A stretch of DNA of 64,000 nucleotides from Ignelater luminosus (lineage: Eukaryota > Arthropoda > Insecta > Coleoptera > Elateridae): positions 111,314 to 175,313 of the forward strand of contig VTPC01091275.1 in assembly GCA_011009095.1 (NCBI GenBank). The letters are read 5' to 3'. A program made the position numbers and the translations under genes. Within the stretch, counting starts at the first letter, position 1. Each line of letters begins with the position of its first letter. The notes beneath the pieces were generated by a model, which was given only the letters and a program-made list of their open reading frames with translations, did not search any database and was not told the DNA's origin. Of this stretch, positions 11,701 to 23,169 are shown piece by piece.

Positions 11701-12118
11701 TACTACAAACGATAGTATCAAAACCATAAAAGCGACGGTTTTCAATTAAAATGGCAAGTCCATTCATCTCTGTTATTTTTTCATTTGATATTTTTGTTCC
11801 TTTAATAAATCCAACAAACTCGGTCACACAGAATAAAATTTCAATAGACATCAGAATTTTCTTCATTGGACTCTCTTCAGAGGGATGATAATTTTTTATG
11901 CAATAATCTATAGTTCCCAAAACAATTGTTGCTAGAAACATTAAAGACACATACGCGAATATTTTTGATTTTATAAATGTAGGAACAGGAGAAGGTTGTT
12001 TTGAATGGGGACATCTAACAATCATAACAGAACATCCACAGATTGCGCCCATCATTATAAGAGGGCGCAGGGCACAAGCTACACAATCATGTTTTTGTTT
12101 AAACCACATTTGAATCAA
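8791..12118 (-). CDS. Gustatory receptor GrA, complete four-exon gene
   Basis: Four coding exons in phase 0 give about 398 aa: 11153-12118 (322 codons), 10670-10738 (23), 10516-10605 (30) and 8791-8862 (23 plus stop). All junctions are GT-AG (donors GTAAGC, GTATAA, GTAAGT; acceptors TTTCAG, TTACAG, TTTCAG). The product is an insect seven-transmembrane chemoreceptor: hydrophobic spans lie near residues 52-72, 88-108, 140-165, 180-208, 272-298, 303-322 and across the exon 3/4 join. The final exon carries the family signature TYVLVALQF (TYxxxxxQF). The N-terminus shares DCxAC.LRP...CG...CPH with GrB. These are ligand-gated cation channels of taste neurons; the ligand cannot be read from sequence. 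The last intron (1.65 kb) holds LINE and mariner fragments. No lesion is visible, so this is the one Gr here likely to work. Confidence 0.88.
9262..9418 (-). mobile_element. LINE reverse transcriptase fragment
   Basis: On the minus strand the translation contains TVTNLTCFEQYVTEILDRKG, then after a stop NCIYTDFKKAFDEVDHCILI. This is RT motif A of non-LTR retrotransposons (YTDFxKAFDxVDH). It lies within the last intron of GrA and abuts the mariner relic. It is an old fragment with an internal stop. Confidence 0.75.
9425..9968 (-). mobile_element. Mariner transposase relic (second family)
   Basis: Minus-strand fragments read MKRTVEQRYAIRFCVKLGKS at the N-terminus and then, in another frame, LRMRKVWAKLVFKVL...VVTGDETWSLRPKT and ILIAFLDAKSVIHKEFVLPG. 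They correspond to the helix-turn-helix and first catalytic region (GDETW) of a mariner distinct from copies A and B. Several frameshifts are present, the C-terminal half is gone, and no inverted repeats are seen. It sits in the GrA last intron. Confidence 0.8.
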
Positions 12119-14214
12119 ACAAAGTACGCTTTAATTTTTTAGAGGAAGTAGATGTATTGAACTGCAGCGTAGTAGGGTTGTTCATATTTAATTATTTAGG
12201 CATGAATTGTAAGTAAAGTAAATAAAGTAAATTTTGTTTGACATGGGAAATAGACGTTGGCATAAATTATGCATACCGAAAGGTAGTATGATATTAATGA
12301 AAAAAATAATAGAAATTCGATAATGTCTTGTAGATAATCAATTAAAGGCGACCTAAATTATTATTATGATTATAATTTACATAATGTTACGATTAGGGAT
12401 GAATTAATAAAATTTTTTAGGATCTCATCGTTTCTTTTTACTGTCTCTTTCTTTGTTTCAACTGCCGTCTAGCGCTCGAAAGCTTGATCATTCGACATTC
12501 TTGCATTGCTATCTTCAATTCCTTGAATTAAATTAGTTAGCTATCAGCAGGGTTTAACTTTTTGGAAGAGGCCTTTCAATTTATTTAGGTCCTCATCTTT
12601 CACTATTTTCACATAGTATACTATTGATAGTGTAAGTCTTTGAGACCTGGATGAGAGTAGGTGAATTGATCATCATTATCATTCTGAAACTGTTTTCTTG
12701 CTCTGGCAAGTTTTCAAGAATCATTGCTAAGCTACGGTATGCAACTGCCAGAGCTACGTTTTAAAATTCTCCATTTCGTTCAAAAAATTTATGGACTATC
12801 ATTTTGTCATAGAATTGCATTTGCGTTTATAAAGAGTCTCTCGTTGTTTCCACAGTCAGTTCTCGGAAATATTTATGTTGTTAGCTAGGATCCAGAAAAA
12901 ACAAACGTGGCAAAAAAATCTACACCAAAAATGGTTTCTGTGGTCATGGTGGTAAGTATATTATGTATACCAAGAAAAAGCAAAAGAAGCGAGTCCAGAA
13001 TAGAAAAGAATTGAACAAAAATTAGAAAAAAAAAGAAACTCGATTTACCACAATCATAGTTACTGAAAGTTGAGTGACATTAAAGCTTTGACTTGGTTTT
13101 ATTTCTGATCAGTTTCCTTTTGGTGATGGTTTCAAATCTGCAAAATCTACAAAGAAACCTGTAGACGAAGTTGGTAGGTTATAGCACAATCTCAGCAACA
13201 ACACCTGAGTTATTTTAATGCAACATTACAATATCTCAATAAAACTTACTATTTCAATTAAGTCAATTGAAGAGTGGAATTGATTAAGGGGTTAAGTATC
13301 ATCTGCTTTTCCTATGGTGGTAAGTACCAATAACTTCTTCTTAGAAGTTTTCGTGGCTTTGTAAAGGCAGGCAAGAAATCATAGCATGTAAGTTTGGCAG
13401 ATATAATACTCTTCTTTAGAGTTTTCATTTTTCTCAGTGTTCGTCTTCATTAAAATATTTCTTGGTGTTTACATATCCCAAGCAATTTTCATTTTAATCA
13501 CTTAGTTGTATGCTAATCTGGTTTCTCTTACGAGTTTTTCTTTTTCCTCGGGCACGAAGCACTTTTTAAATCCTTTTCTTTTTTCCATGTTAGCAAAATG
13601 GTGACTGTTTGGTAAGTAGCTATGGTCACTCACCAGATGTTAACAACGCCATAAGAAATATCTCAACGCGGTTCTTGTTTTGATCAACACCATTGTTGCA
13701 CTATATTGTGTTTTACCTTTTTTTCAACATCGGAGTTCAAGTCGTAACATCATTCGATCCCCTGGATCTTTCTATTTCATTCCAAACACACATGTATCTG
13801 CGATATGCACACCAAAGTTGCATACAAACAGTTGTCTAATGTTATACATATCTGATGCGTTGGAGGTTGGAATAAATAAAACTTTCTCTAGGTCTACAAT
13901 TGAAGCGAATTACAAAGACAATTTCCTAGTACTCAACCCCTTATTCCAGTCGTCTCTTCAGTTTATCTATTCCTTTCTTTTTCTGATTAGTAAGCATTCA
14001 GACCTGTATTACTTTTTTCTTTAAACATTTATCTTCTGGTAGTCTTTCTCTACTTTCGCCAAACTGTCTTAACATTTCCTATTGATACATTATTACATTC
14101 TCCTCTCATTAAAAGTTATCCAAACATTTTTCACTTTACTGTCTAACTAAGAAAATTTAATTTTCATTATCTGATATTACTTATTAGGATTTATTTTATA
14201 TATATGGCTTTAGA
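12119..14214. other. Intergenic stretch between GrA and GrB, part 1
   Basis: No gene could be supported. Short open frames such as 13680-14024 have no family resemblance and are cysteine-rich by chance. The stretch is less AT-biased around 12430-12760, possibly an unrecognised repeat. Confidence 0.5.
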
Positions 14215-14490
14215 AAACGCTGAGAAAAGTTGGAGAGCAATGGCCAGTGTTGGAAACAATTAACATAAGAAAAAGAAATTGGTTAGGACATGTTTTAAAA
14301 AAGGATTGTTTGATAGGAGATGTGTTGGAAAAGAGTGTAGAGAGAAGAGGGAGCAGGGGAAGAAAAATGACATAGATGGTGGACGATGTGAAGAGTAGAC
14401 AGTTATAGTGAGATGAAGAGATTTGCTCAAGCTAGAGAAAGTGGAGAGAACGCACGGGACCTGTATAGGCAGAATACTTATGATGATGAG
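14215..14490 (+). mobile_element. LINE C-terminal fragment
   Basis: Plus-strand translation contains INIRKRNWLGHVLKKDCLIG, then GDVLEKSVERRGSRGRK and further charged sequence. This pattern (RRxWxGHxLR...GRRxRGR) is typical of the C-terminal end of non-LTR retrotransposon ORF2 proteins. Stops break it and it is isolated. Confidence 0.65.
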
Positions 14491-16840
14491 TCACATAGGC
14501 TGTCGGACAATGCTGTCCATGGAACCTTCCAGTTTTTCTCTTTTAATGAAACATCACGTACTTGTTTTGTGCTTTAAAGTTGCTACCCTCCCAGACAAAA
14601 TTAAGTATTTAGGAACAAATCTTTAAAATGTATGTTTCAGCTTGTATCATATCTTTTACTAACGCTTTGTAATTATCTGCTTTTTTGTTCCCCAAAAAGT
14701 TGGTGAAAACTTGTACCATGGATAACCAGGCTATTTTCTCTAGTGGCGTTAATCTGGTTTTAATGCTTTATCATTTACTATTTCTGGTATTTGGGGTCTG
14801 ACAAAAAAAGCCTCCTTTTAATTTTCCTTCGGATATTTTTGGAAATTTTTTTTAAGGTATTTGAAACCGTCACCTTTACGATTCAGTGCCTTAACAAAAT
14901 TGTTTTAGTTGAAATAACATCGCTTAAATACTAGCAACACTCTTATCCCCTCCCTAGAAAATATCAACCAATAACAATCGAGGAGATGGCAATCGTCCCG
15001 CGCCGTAGATTATCAAGTCGCATCATGCCTGAAACAAGTTTCAACTTGAGAGTTTTCTTCGTAACTTGAACCAAGCCAACGCTATTACTTTTCCAGTTGT
15101 TTATCCTTTATATCAGCTGACTAATTTTATTAATCAATGATTCTGGGTACAAATTGTGTTGACCAGTGTAATTTGTACTGTCTATTAGTGTCATTCACGA
15201 GGATATGAGCGTAATAGAAGTTTCTGTATTTCTGAAAATATCATTTTTTGATTAAAACGGGTTTTAACTACTCATAATTTCTTCATGTTGCCATCCCACA
15301 CTAAAAGCTCCAAATCGTCATCGAGCATAGTAAATGTATTATTTTTGTTAACCCAAAACATTTATTGTAGTTTGTCAGACCACCACAAATGGTTAGTGAT
15401 AACACGATTCCACGTATGTGAGATAAAGGTACAAACTATTCCAATTTTTCATAAATCACATTATACGCAATCTCTTATCTCTTCTTTGTATAAAGATATA
15501 AACTTTGCATTTTTTGTACTCTAGATAGAGTCTTGCATTATTCATATCGCAGAAAGTTTTCCTACATGATGTATTTGCCAATATTTCATAATCAGTTCAC
15601 TGTGAATAGCTTTTATATCAGTATTTTTTAAAATTATAAATTGATAAGGAATTATTGTTTGTATACCTATATTTTTTATTTAAAAAAATAATAAAATAAA
15701 TAATATTCTAAGTTTTAAAAATTTGATTTTCATTAAACTTATTTTGTTTTCAGAGTATTATATGTTTTTTTTAAAGTAAGCAATTTTACAACATACTGTG
15801 TTATTTTGGAAAAGTAGATTTTCCAACAATAGATTATATCTAGAAGTCATATTTCATTAATTGGCAGCTTTTTCAAAATCCGTATAGATGCTCTATGAGG
15901 GGATCTTTGCTATTTGGACAATGATTCTCACCATTGATGTCCATTAATTTGACTTATTTCCTCATTTTGCGTCTTGAGAGTAAGTTGATAACTTGCAATA
16001 TCGTCGAACCCACCCGTCTCCAACCAGCCTAGCTAGCCAAGAGGCGTGCTAATTTTCTTTTGACGGTAAGTATCGCATCAAGGTCACAAAATGCCGTTTT
16101 TTCCGTAACAAATAATCATCCAAAATGACCTTTTGTTGATATTTACACCTAACATATACAATACACAACCTACAATTCAACTACCACCATAGAGTAATTA
16201 ATATAAGTAGAGGAACAATTACAATGTTTTAAATGTAACCGAAACACGTACCGTATAATAGGTGGCGATGTACTTAGCCATCTATAGGACGGTACAAAAA
16301 GTTTAACAGCATTGTTTCTCACCTAAAACTACAGTTTACAATACATTTAATAGACGAAAAATATTTAGTTGTATAATAGACGTACTTAATACCTCTTCGT
16401 GTTGTTGCGGTCATTATAAAACAAAAAAAGGTATTATTTATGTTGTCAGTAATGGCAGCTGGATTTCAGTCAAAACACGAATGAATGAAATCTGATACAT
16501 TTGAGGATATACAATGAAATTCTTAATTATCTATTCCTTAAAGGGCTTGAACGGTCAAGACTAAACTAAGAATTAGAGCTTGATATTTTTATTAAAGCAA
16601 AATTCTGTAATTATCATTTTGAACGTCTGCAGAAATAATTCAAAGTATAATAACAAATTAACTTTTCTTTAAATACTAGTTAATAAATGATTTAGTTATT
16701 GGCCGGACAGCATACAAAGTGTTTTCTTATAAATCACTTTACATATGCAGGTATTTCCAGTTTAGACGTTTAGAAATTTTTTTTGTTTACTTATGTATTT
16801 GTTTTTCAAAACAGTACTCTTAAAACAATTTTGTGATTTC
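14491..16840. other. Intergenic stretch between GrA and GrB, part 2
   Basis: No gene was found and no Gr 3' exon for GrB could be identified here. The sequence is AT-rich, with a moderately GC-richer block near 14930-15110 and another near 15990-16140. Confidence 0.5.
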
Positions 16841-16854
16841 AATAATGAATGGAT

Positions 16855-17373
16855 TTGTTAAGATTTCGTTTTGAAAAACTGATGCAGAAAAGATTAAATG
16901 GATCTGGAAGACCTGCCAGAATTATATCACCAATGTTCTTGCAAGTTAGAATTAATCTTCGTTAACTTCAGTAAAATATTGTTTTAAAAGCTTATTTTCT
17001 AGCAACCAAATACATGGCTTGCTTTCTTGAGATATTGCAGACATAATTTCGGTGCAATTTGGTATATTTGCCCAAGTTTACGAAGACTAATTTCAAGTTT
17101 ACGGTGAGCCACCTTTACAAGAGCTTCTTTTTACTTTGGTAACATTATTATGGAAGGTCTTCCAGATCCTTGCAATTTTTTTGCGCCATAAACTTTTTGA
17201 GCTCGGGTACGAATACCATAAAGTGTGTTTTTTGGAATTTTCATTGCGACAAAATATCTAACAGTATAGGACTTTTTTGTTCCTATGAGTATCATAAAAT
17301 TTGGCAATAGCTTGGTGCTGCGAATTTTCATTTGAGCACTCCATACTTTTAAGAACAAAACTGAATTAACCAA
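16855..17373 (-). mobile_element. Tc1/mariner-type transposase relics in both orientations
   Basis: On the minus strand at 17000-17373 the translation includes YGIRTRAQKVYGAKKLQGSG and GRPSIIMLPK, a stop, then KEALVKVAHRKLEISLRKLG. That is the linker and second helix-turn-helix region of a Tc1/mariner transposase. At 16885-16930 on the plus strand a second piece reads RLNGSGRPARIISP, the same linker inverted. These are two fragments of one family pointing toward each other; neither is functional. Confidence 0.6.
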
Positions 17374-18292
17374 ATTTTAAAAATATGTTGGGAATATCTG
17401 TAGCTAACTGACAGCTGCAAGTTGACATGTTCTCTATGAGTTTAAACCGATGGTCTTTTGTCTGGATCTAGTCCGTTGGGAGAGTGATTTTCGGTATTTT
17501 TAAAATTGCGATGAAAAGATTTCTTTTTATCAAAAGTCGCAAAACTTAGGCAGATTTTTTTAATTTAAAGTGTTGGTTCTCATTTCGAGAACACACGTCT
17601 AGCAATTAACGACCAATTATTATTATAGAATTTTTTTGAATTCGTTTTGATATGTTTCGGAAAAATACACAAAAATAGTTTAAAAGCTCCATAGTGTTAG
17701 CTTCTTCATAAATGGAAAAATTCTAAAACTGTCGAGTTAAACGAGTGAACGAGTCTAGAAATTCATAGAAATCGGACAGGTTAGGAGGTAAAAAAAACAA
17801 ACAAAAGACTTCTGAATTTTTACATACTCGCGATTTTTTTTAGATGTTTCCGAAGGAAAAGAACTTTAGAAATGACGGAGTTGTTGTTTTCGTTGATAGA
17901 TGATAGGGGATGCTTTACCGAGTACAGTCCACTACGAAACACTTTATAATATAGACCACTTATAAAGAATAAAAAAAGTCACAAAAATGAAATTTGCTAT
18001 AAGCTCAACAGTTGTGAAGTTTCAAGACGTATAGAAAATGTTCCAGAAGGTCAAAGAGATCGATGCTTGAATGGATAAGGAAGTATTTTGCAAAGCGTTC
18101 ATTTAAAAACCATTAAAGTATGAAAGTAGAAGCGTCATCTTCAAATGTAGGGTATACACAAAGGACTTTATACTTCTTAGATTTTGTACACTTACTACCA
18201 TAGACAGAAACATTTCTCAAGTACTACCGAATTAAGCACAATTTTGGCCAACCAAAATTTAAGTAATCGAGTATAGAAAGAAATAATCTTAC

Positions 18293-19286
18293 CATTACAT
18301 TAAGTTGCTCAACAGCTAACGAATATACTATGACTCCAAATACAGTACCAAAACTTCTGGATGTTAAAAGTGAATTACCAAGCTTGGAACCTGTATTAAC
18401 CATAATTAAAATATAAAAATTCATTATCATAATAGTAATAACCAGCATCCACCATATAAAAAAACTAGGACTAATAAATTCCATCATCTGTTGATAGTTG
18501 TGTGTTAATCCCAGATAAAATCTTTTAATTCGTTCTAGTTTTACTTCAAGTGTTACACATTTCATAGTTCGAATATAAGCTTTATCGTCATTAATAAGTC
18601 TGTTATTTAACATTTTTTTTAATGCGATAGAGACACTGTTTATAAAGTGTCCTGTATATCCAAATGATTATCATACTTTGATGCATATAAACAGTTTGCG
18701 CGTAAGCGCTTAAGCCTACCATAATACTCTTAAGTATAATTAAGTACATTGGATCATCCCGGTGCTCACCAATAAAATATAAAACTAAATGAAGATTTAC
18801 TATAAAAATATGAAACATGGCAACATAACTCAATCGCAGCAAAAAGTCTGTCGATTTAGTGGTTAACAAAGTACTAGCTCCATAATACTGGCGATTTTCT
18901 ATTAAGATCGTTAGTCCTCTTAATTCATTCAATCGCAACTTATATTTGATTAAACTGAAGATCCAAGATGTAACACCGCCTATTGCATAGAGAATTTCAA
19001 CTATAGCACGTAAGATATCTGTTTTATTTTCTTTTCTATTTAATATTTCAATGAAGCCATCGATAATCGTTAATAAAATGGGAAAAACTATAAGTGAGGA
19101 TAAGATAAGGAATACTTTCGATTTTTCAATTCGCACATGGTTTTGCAAACTAACATGTGGGCATGTTAGGGTGATTGGTGAAATGCCGCAAAACATTCCT
19201 ATCCTTAGTATTGGCCTTAAGATGCAGGCAATGCAATCATGGGTTCTTTCAGCATAGCTAGCTTTGATACCAAGGAACTTGCTCAT
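18293..19286 (-). pseudogene. Gustatory receptor GrB, frameshifted long exon
   Basis: The long 5' exon of a receptor closely related to GrA runs from the ATG at 19286 to a GTAAGA donor after 18293. It would encode about 331 residues if one base in the run of eight A's (plus-strand T's 18613-18620) were absent. As it stands, the frame stops soon after YRIKKN and the rest continues in another frame. Motifs shared with GrA are HDCIACILRP...CG...CPHV, LIENRQYYG, and the late region SPSFFIWWMLVI. I could not find the three short 3' exons in the next 5 kb. A homopolymer change could be a sequencing error, but the missing 3' exons favour a true pseudogene or an incomplete copy. Confidence 0.75.
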
Positions 19287-19534
19287 TTTATAAACGAATG
19301 CTTCTTCTAACTGTTCAGTAAGATGATATAACGTGTAGATGCTTTATAAAAAATTGTAGTCATTTATTTGAACTAGGTGGTAATGACAGAAAGCTAGATT
19401 ACTATAGCGATAACTACATATTGATAAACAATTACGACCGCTTTAAAAACTTTTGTAGGCGATAATACGTTACTATTTTACATGTACAGGGTGTTTCCAA
19501 ATTATATTATAAATTCAAACGTTAAAGAATTTAC

Positions 19535-21979
19535 CTTCTATCATTATTAGTTGATTGTTGGAGCTTGATGATTTAATTAGAAAAATGAGATCAAGTCGTA
19601 TAGCATGAGTGGGTACATTCTGTTGGACGTATTGTGTGTTTGGAGCAAAACAAACCTTTAGTTTTACGAGGGTGGTCTGAAAATTTTCCGACCTCAACGT
19701 GAAGATGGCAGCACTCGTAAATAAAAGCTACTGAATTTCGTTGTTCATCTGTTGACAGTTACTCACCAAAGTGTCAGCCATTTTGGACGCGCAGTTTTTA
19801 TGTAACAGTCGTTTGAGTGAGTTGATGTGAGTTTTTTTGTGAAAATGGACAAAATCGAGTATCGAGCTGTCATTAAATATTTGTTTTTGAAAGGCAATAC
19901 GCCTTCGCAAATAAAAGATGAGTTGGATTCTGTGTATGGGAACTCTGCACCATCATTTACCACAGTGAAATTTTGGGCTGCTGAATTTAAACGTGGCCGT
20001 AAGAGCTTGGGAGACGATGAACGTTCGGGACGTCCAAAAACTGCAACTACCGACGAAAACATCGCCAAAGTTCACCAAATGGTGCTAGACGACCGCCGAA
20101 TTAAAGTGAGAGAGATAGCAGAAGTTATGAACATGTCAAAAGAACGTGTTTGTCACATATTAAATCAACATTTAGGCATGAGAAAGCTGTCCGCGCGTTG
20201 GGTGCCGCGTTTGCTCACGTTAGACCAAAACGTGTTCGAATGAATATTTCCAACGCTCTTTTGGTGCAGTTTAGGCGAAATAAATCCCACTTTTCGCGCC
20301 GATTAATTACTGTAGATGAAACTTCGATACACCATTATACGCCCGAAACAAAAATACAGTCCAAACAGTGGACTGCAAAGGGCGAACCGCCTCCAAAAAA
20401 AGCAAAAACTGTTTTTTCGGCTGGAAAAGTGATGGCGACTGTTTTTTGGGATAGTCTTGGAGTTATTTTAATCGATTTTCTTCAAAAAGGAAAAACCATT
20501 ACAGGAGCATACTATGCATCATTACTTGACAAGCTGAAGGCAGAACTTGCGAAAAAACGGCCACATTTGCAGAAAAAGAAAATCCTGTTTCACCAAGACA
20601 ACCGTCTCACACCTCAGCGGTTGCCACGGCGAAAATCCACGAATTACGGTTTGAACTGCTTGACCATCCGCCTTACTCACCCGATCTAGCCCCAAGCGAC
20701 TTCTTTTTGTTCCCTCATCTAAAAATTGCGCTCAGAAGAAAAAAGTTTTTCGTCAAATGAAGAGGCAATCACCTTCGTGAACAATTATTTTGCAGAGAAA
20801 AATGCCGAGTACTATTTGGACGGGTTACAGAGATGGGAGTATCGCTGAGAGAAGTGTGTAGAGTTACAAGGAGACTATGTTGAAAAATAAAAAAATTTTT
20901 TAGAAAAAATGTCTTGTATCTTTGTTCGGTCGGAAACTTTTCAGACCACCCTCGTACATTGTTTATTTGAAAATTGATGTTTTGTTAACTGTGTATCAAA
21001 CGAACAATAATAAAAATTTGCTTACCACTTTCTCTAAAGTTTCCATCTTTGCCAAAGCATATAAAATTATAGTCAAGGTCATAAGAAGTTGTGCCTCTAA
21101 ACTATGAAATTCTGGCATAAACTTGCGATTTTTGGAAGTCAGCAATGCTACAGCGGCAAACGTATTTAAAACCAACGTTATAATACCACTCAACAACCAA
21201 ACTACTATACCAGGATTCAAGTAATAATTGAAATGTCGCAAGTTCCAGATTAAAGCAGAATGGAGTCTTCTAGATAACATTAACGAACGCAGTAAACTTT
21301 TTTTGTTTTTACGTGCTGAGTTCATCTCTTTTTTTAAATCTTCTTGATATTTCAAAAACACGTATTTGTTAAAATCACTAAACACTGGAAATGTAAGTAA
21401 GAGTATGGAATCTACATAAAAGCCTATAAGGCTTGTCAATCTCTGTAAAAAAGTCCATTTTGGAGCGGTCGTAGTCATCGTATACGTCCCATAAGTTATC
21501 AAAAAAAGCACGTTCAAAATAATTTGAAACAGTGATAACGACCTCATCTTGCGAGTATCTGACTTTTGTAAAAGGACCGCTGATTTTATTGTTTTCCAAT
21601 TTTCTAAAGTTTTTCTCGTGCCCATATAATTAATTTTGTGTGACTCAGCAAATACCAACCAATGTATAACAGTTAATCCACATCTTAAACAGAAAATGAA
21701 GGTTGTAATGTGAACTACTAATAATATAACGTCCGGATCATTTTTAAATGCTACGGTAATGCAGTATCCATAATAGATGGTAGAAAGTAATAGAAAAACA
21801 CCAAAAATAAGAGAGAAGAAGAAACGGAATTTTGAGAAAGTTTCGCTTTTGTTGTTTATTGATTCGTGATCGCAATGCGCTGTAAAGTTGGGTATTCCTA
21901 GAATGGATGTGTACCGGAACATCAACCCAAATGCACAGTGTAAGCAATTGTCTGAGATATCTTGTTGAGAACCTCCCAT
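19535..21979 (-). CDS. Gustatory receptor GrC, probably incomplete
   Basis: A long first exon at 21026-21979 encodes 318 aa from the ATG at 21979 and ends in phase 0 at a GTAAGC donor, the same place relative to the protein as in GrA. It has the expected six hydrophobic spans, the loop between spans 4 and 5 with LLRSLMLSRRLHSALIWNLR, and NPGIVVWLLSG before span 5. The receptor is more distant from GrA/GrB and closest to GrD. The following intron contains the 1.29 kb mariner copy B. Beyond it, a candidate second exon at 19535-19619 (acceptor CCAACAG, donor GTAAAT) reads NVPTHAIRLDLIFLIKSSSS and resembles the short third-loop exon of Gr genes. The TYxxxxxQF exon is not clearly present before GrB begins. 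The first exon is firm; whether the gene works is doubtful. Confidence 0.65.
19667..20954 (+). mobile_element. Mariner element, copy B, full length
   Basis: A 1288-base element is bounded by TA on each side (19665-19666 and 20955-20956). Its inverted ends start CGAGGGTGGTCTGAAAA, then TTTCCGACC with one mismatch. It lies inside the first intron of GrC, in the opposite orientation to that gene. It is the same family as copy A at the window start. Confidence 0.95.
19845..20888 (+). pseudogene. Mariner transposase pseudogene (copy B)
   Basis: The frame starts at MDKIEYRAVIKYLFLKGNTP. DD34D motifs remain: VDETSIHHYTPE (the Trp usual after DET is Ser here), LFHQDN, and SPDLAPSDFF. Lesions seen: one A lost in the run at about 20226-20229 relative to copy A; a small deletion right after LFHQDN near 20600; one extra T near 20744; and a TGA in place of a Trp codon near 20846. 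It cannot make transposase, but the intact ends could in principle be recognised by enzyme from another copy. Confidence 0.9.
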
Positions 21980-23025
21980 CTTAAATGTATTGTATTATTC
22001 GAACTGATAAATTGACTAGCTTCTATAGTAAGGATTTTTTTTATAGTAATTACTAACGCTATTTATTTACGATGTCCACACCATTATCATATTTACATGT
22101 CACAAATTCGTTGTTAATTTCTATGTAAATAGGTAAATTACTTTTCCAAAGTTTAATAGTAGATATGCTTACATATTCGGTGTTTCACATTCAATAATGT
22201 GTGGACTGAAAATAACCTAACTATGTCACACGCAACGTAACACTCTGTATAGCTAAAAGTAAAATTAGTTCACAAAAACAATCAATAAAGTATTAAAGTC
22301 TTTAAAAGTACTGCTCCTAGAATTGATCAATAATGATTTTGATCTTCGAACAAAAAGCAACGACCAGATAAATACTAAACTGAGGTAAGAACATAGCCAA
22401 GCGACCGCACTTGGCCAGATTGTGGGAGTTTGGCAAATGCTCGATCATGTTATTTTCTGCAAGAAACTTGACTTATGTATAGCTACGCATCCGAATCATC
22501 ATCCATTATCATTTTCCGTGGCTACTCAAAGGAATATAACCGTTTCTAGTCCCCCTTTGATTTCACCATCCCAGCTGGTCGCGAAAGCAACCATAAGAAG
22601 CTCGTCCACCTGAGTTAAAAATGCTACGCAATTTGCCACTACTGCAATAAGAAGGAAGAAATTTATTTTTTAAGGTAATTTAATATACAGGGAGGAAATT
22701 GGTTGGAGAGAGTTTATTGGGGTCAAATGTAGTGGAAACGAGATATAGTGCTAGAAATAAAAACAAAGTCTTGGAAACAGATGAATTGAAACGTTTTAAA
22801 AACTAAGTTGACGCACAGCAAGTGCTTGCTTACGCGGTGACCTTTGGAGATATTTTTCATTTCTATCCCGTTTCCACTGCAGGTGACTCCAATATACTCT
22901 GCAGTATAAGTGGAAAACTCAACTCGATTACAAAAGCCTTTAGCTGCCTATATTAGGCAAGTTTTTTGTGTCTGAGCGTACAATATGATGTTTTCGTAGC
23001 TTTTACGTCTTCTGATAAACTATAA
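21980..23025. other. Intergenic stretch upstream of GrC
   Basis: I saw no gene or Gr exon. A short stretch near 22420-22620 is less AT-rich but has no recognisable coding content. Confidence 0.5.
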
Positions 23026-23029
23026 AAAT

Positions 23030-23165
23030 TTTCTGGAATTGGGCCCTTACCAACTTTGGTCTGGTCTTGAAAAAATAGAACTGGAGCAAACAGCAAAATC
23101 CAAAGCTCACTACTTCAGCTTGTGGAATTTGCAGACGATACCGTTAGCCTTCGCTGCATTTATTT
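23030..23165 (+). mobile_element. LINE reverse transcriptase fragment (FADD motif)
   Basis: Plus-strand translation gives NSKIQSSLLQLVEFADDTVS, the catalytic FADD block of non-LTR reverse transcriptases. It is preceded by a decayed GPL..LVL stretch. It is a short relic without other domains. Confidence 0.55.
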
Positions 23166-23169
23166 GAAG

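Noticed and set aside
12891-13040. Lysine-rich stretch near a GGTAAGT that looked like an exon of a ribosomal-type protein
   Set aside because: No consistent frame or family match could be established.
19394-19451. Possible last exon of GrC reading VYQYVVIAIVI before a stop
   Set aside because: The QF of the signature is missing, the exon before it is absent, and the match is too weak to annotate.
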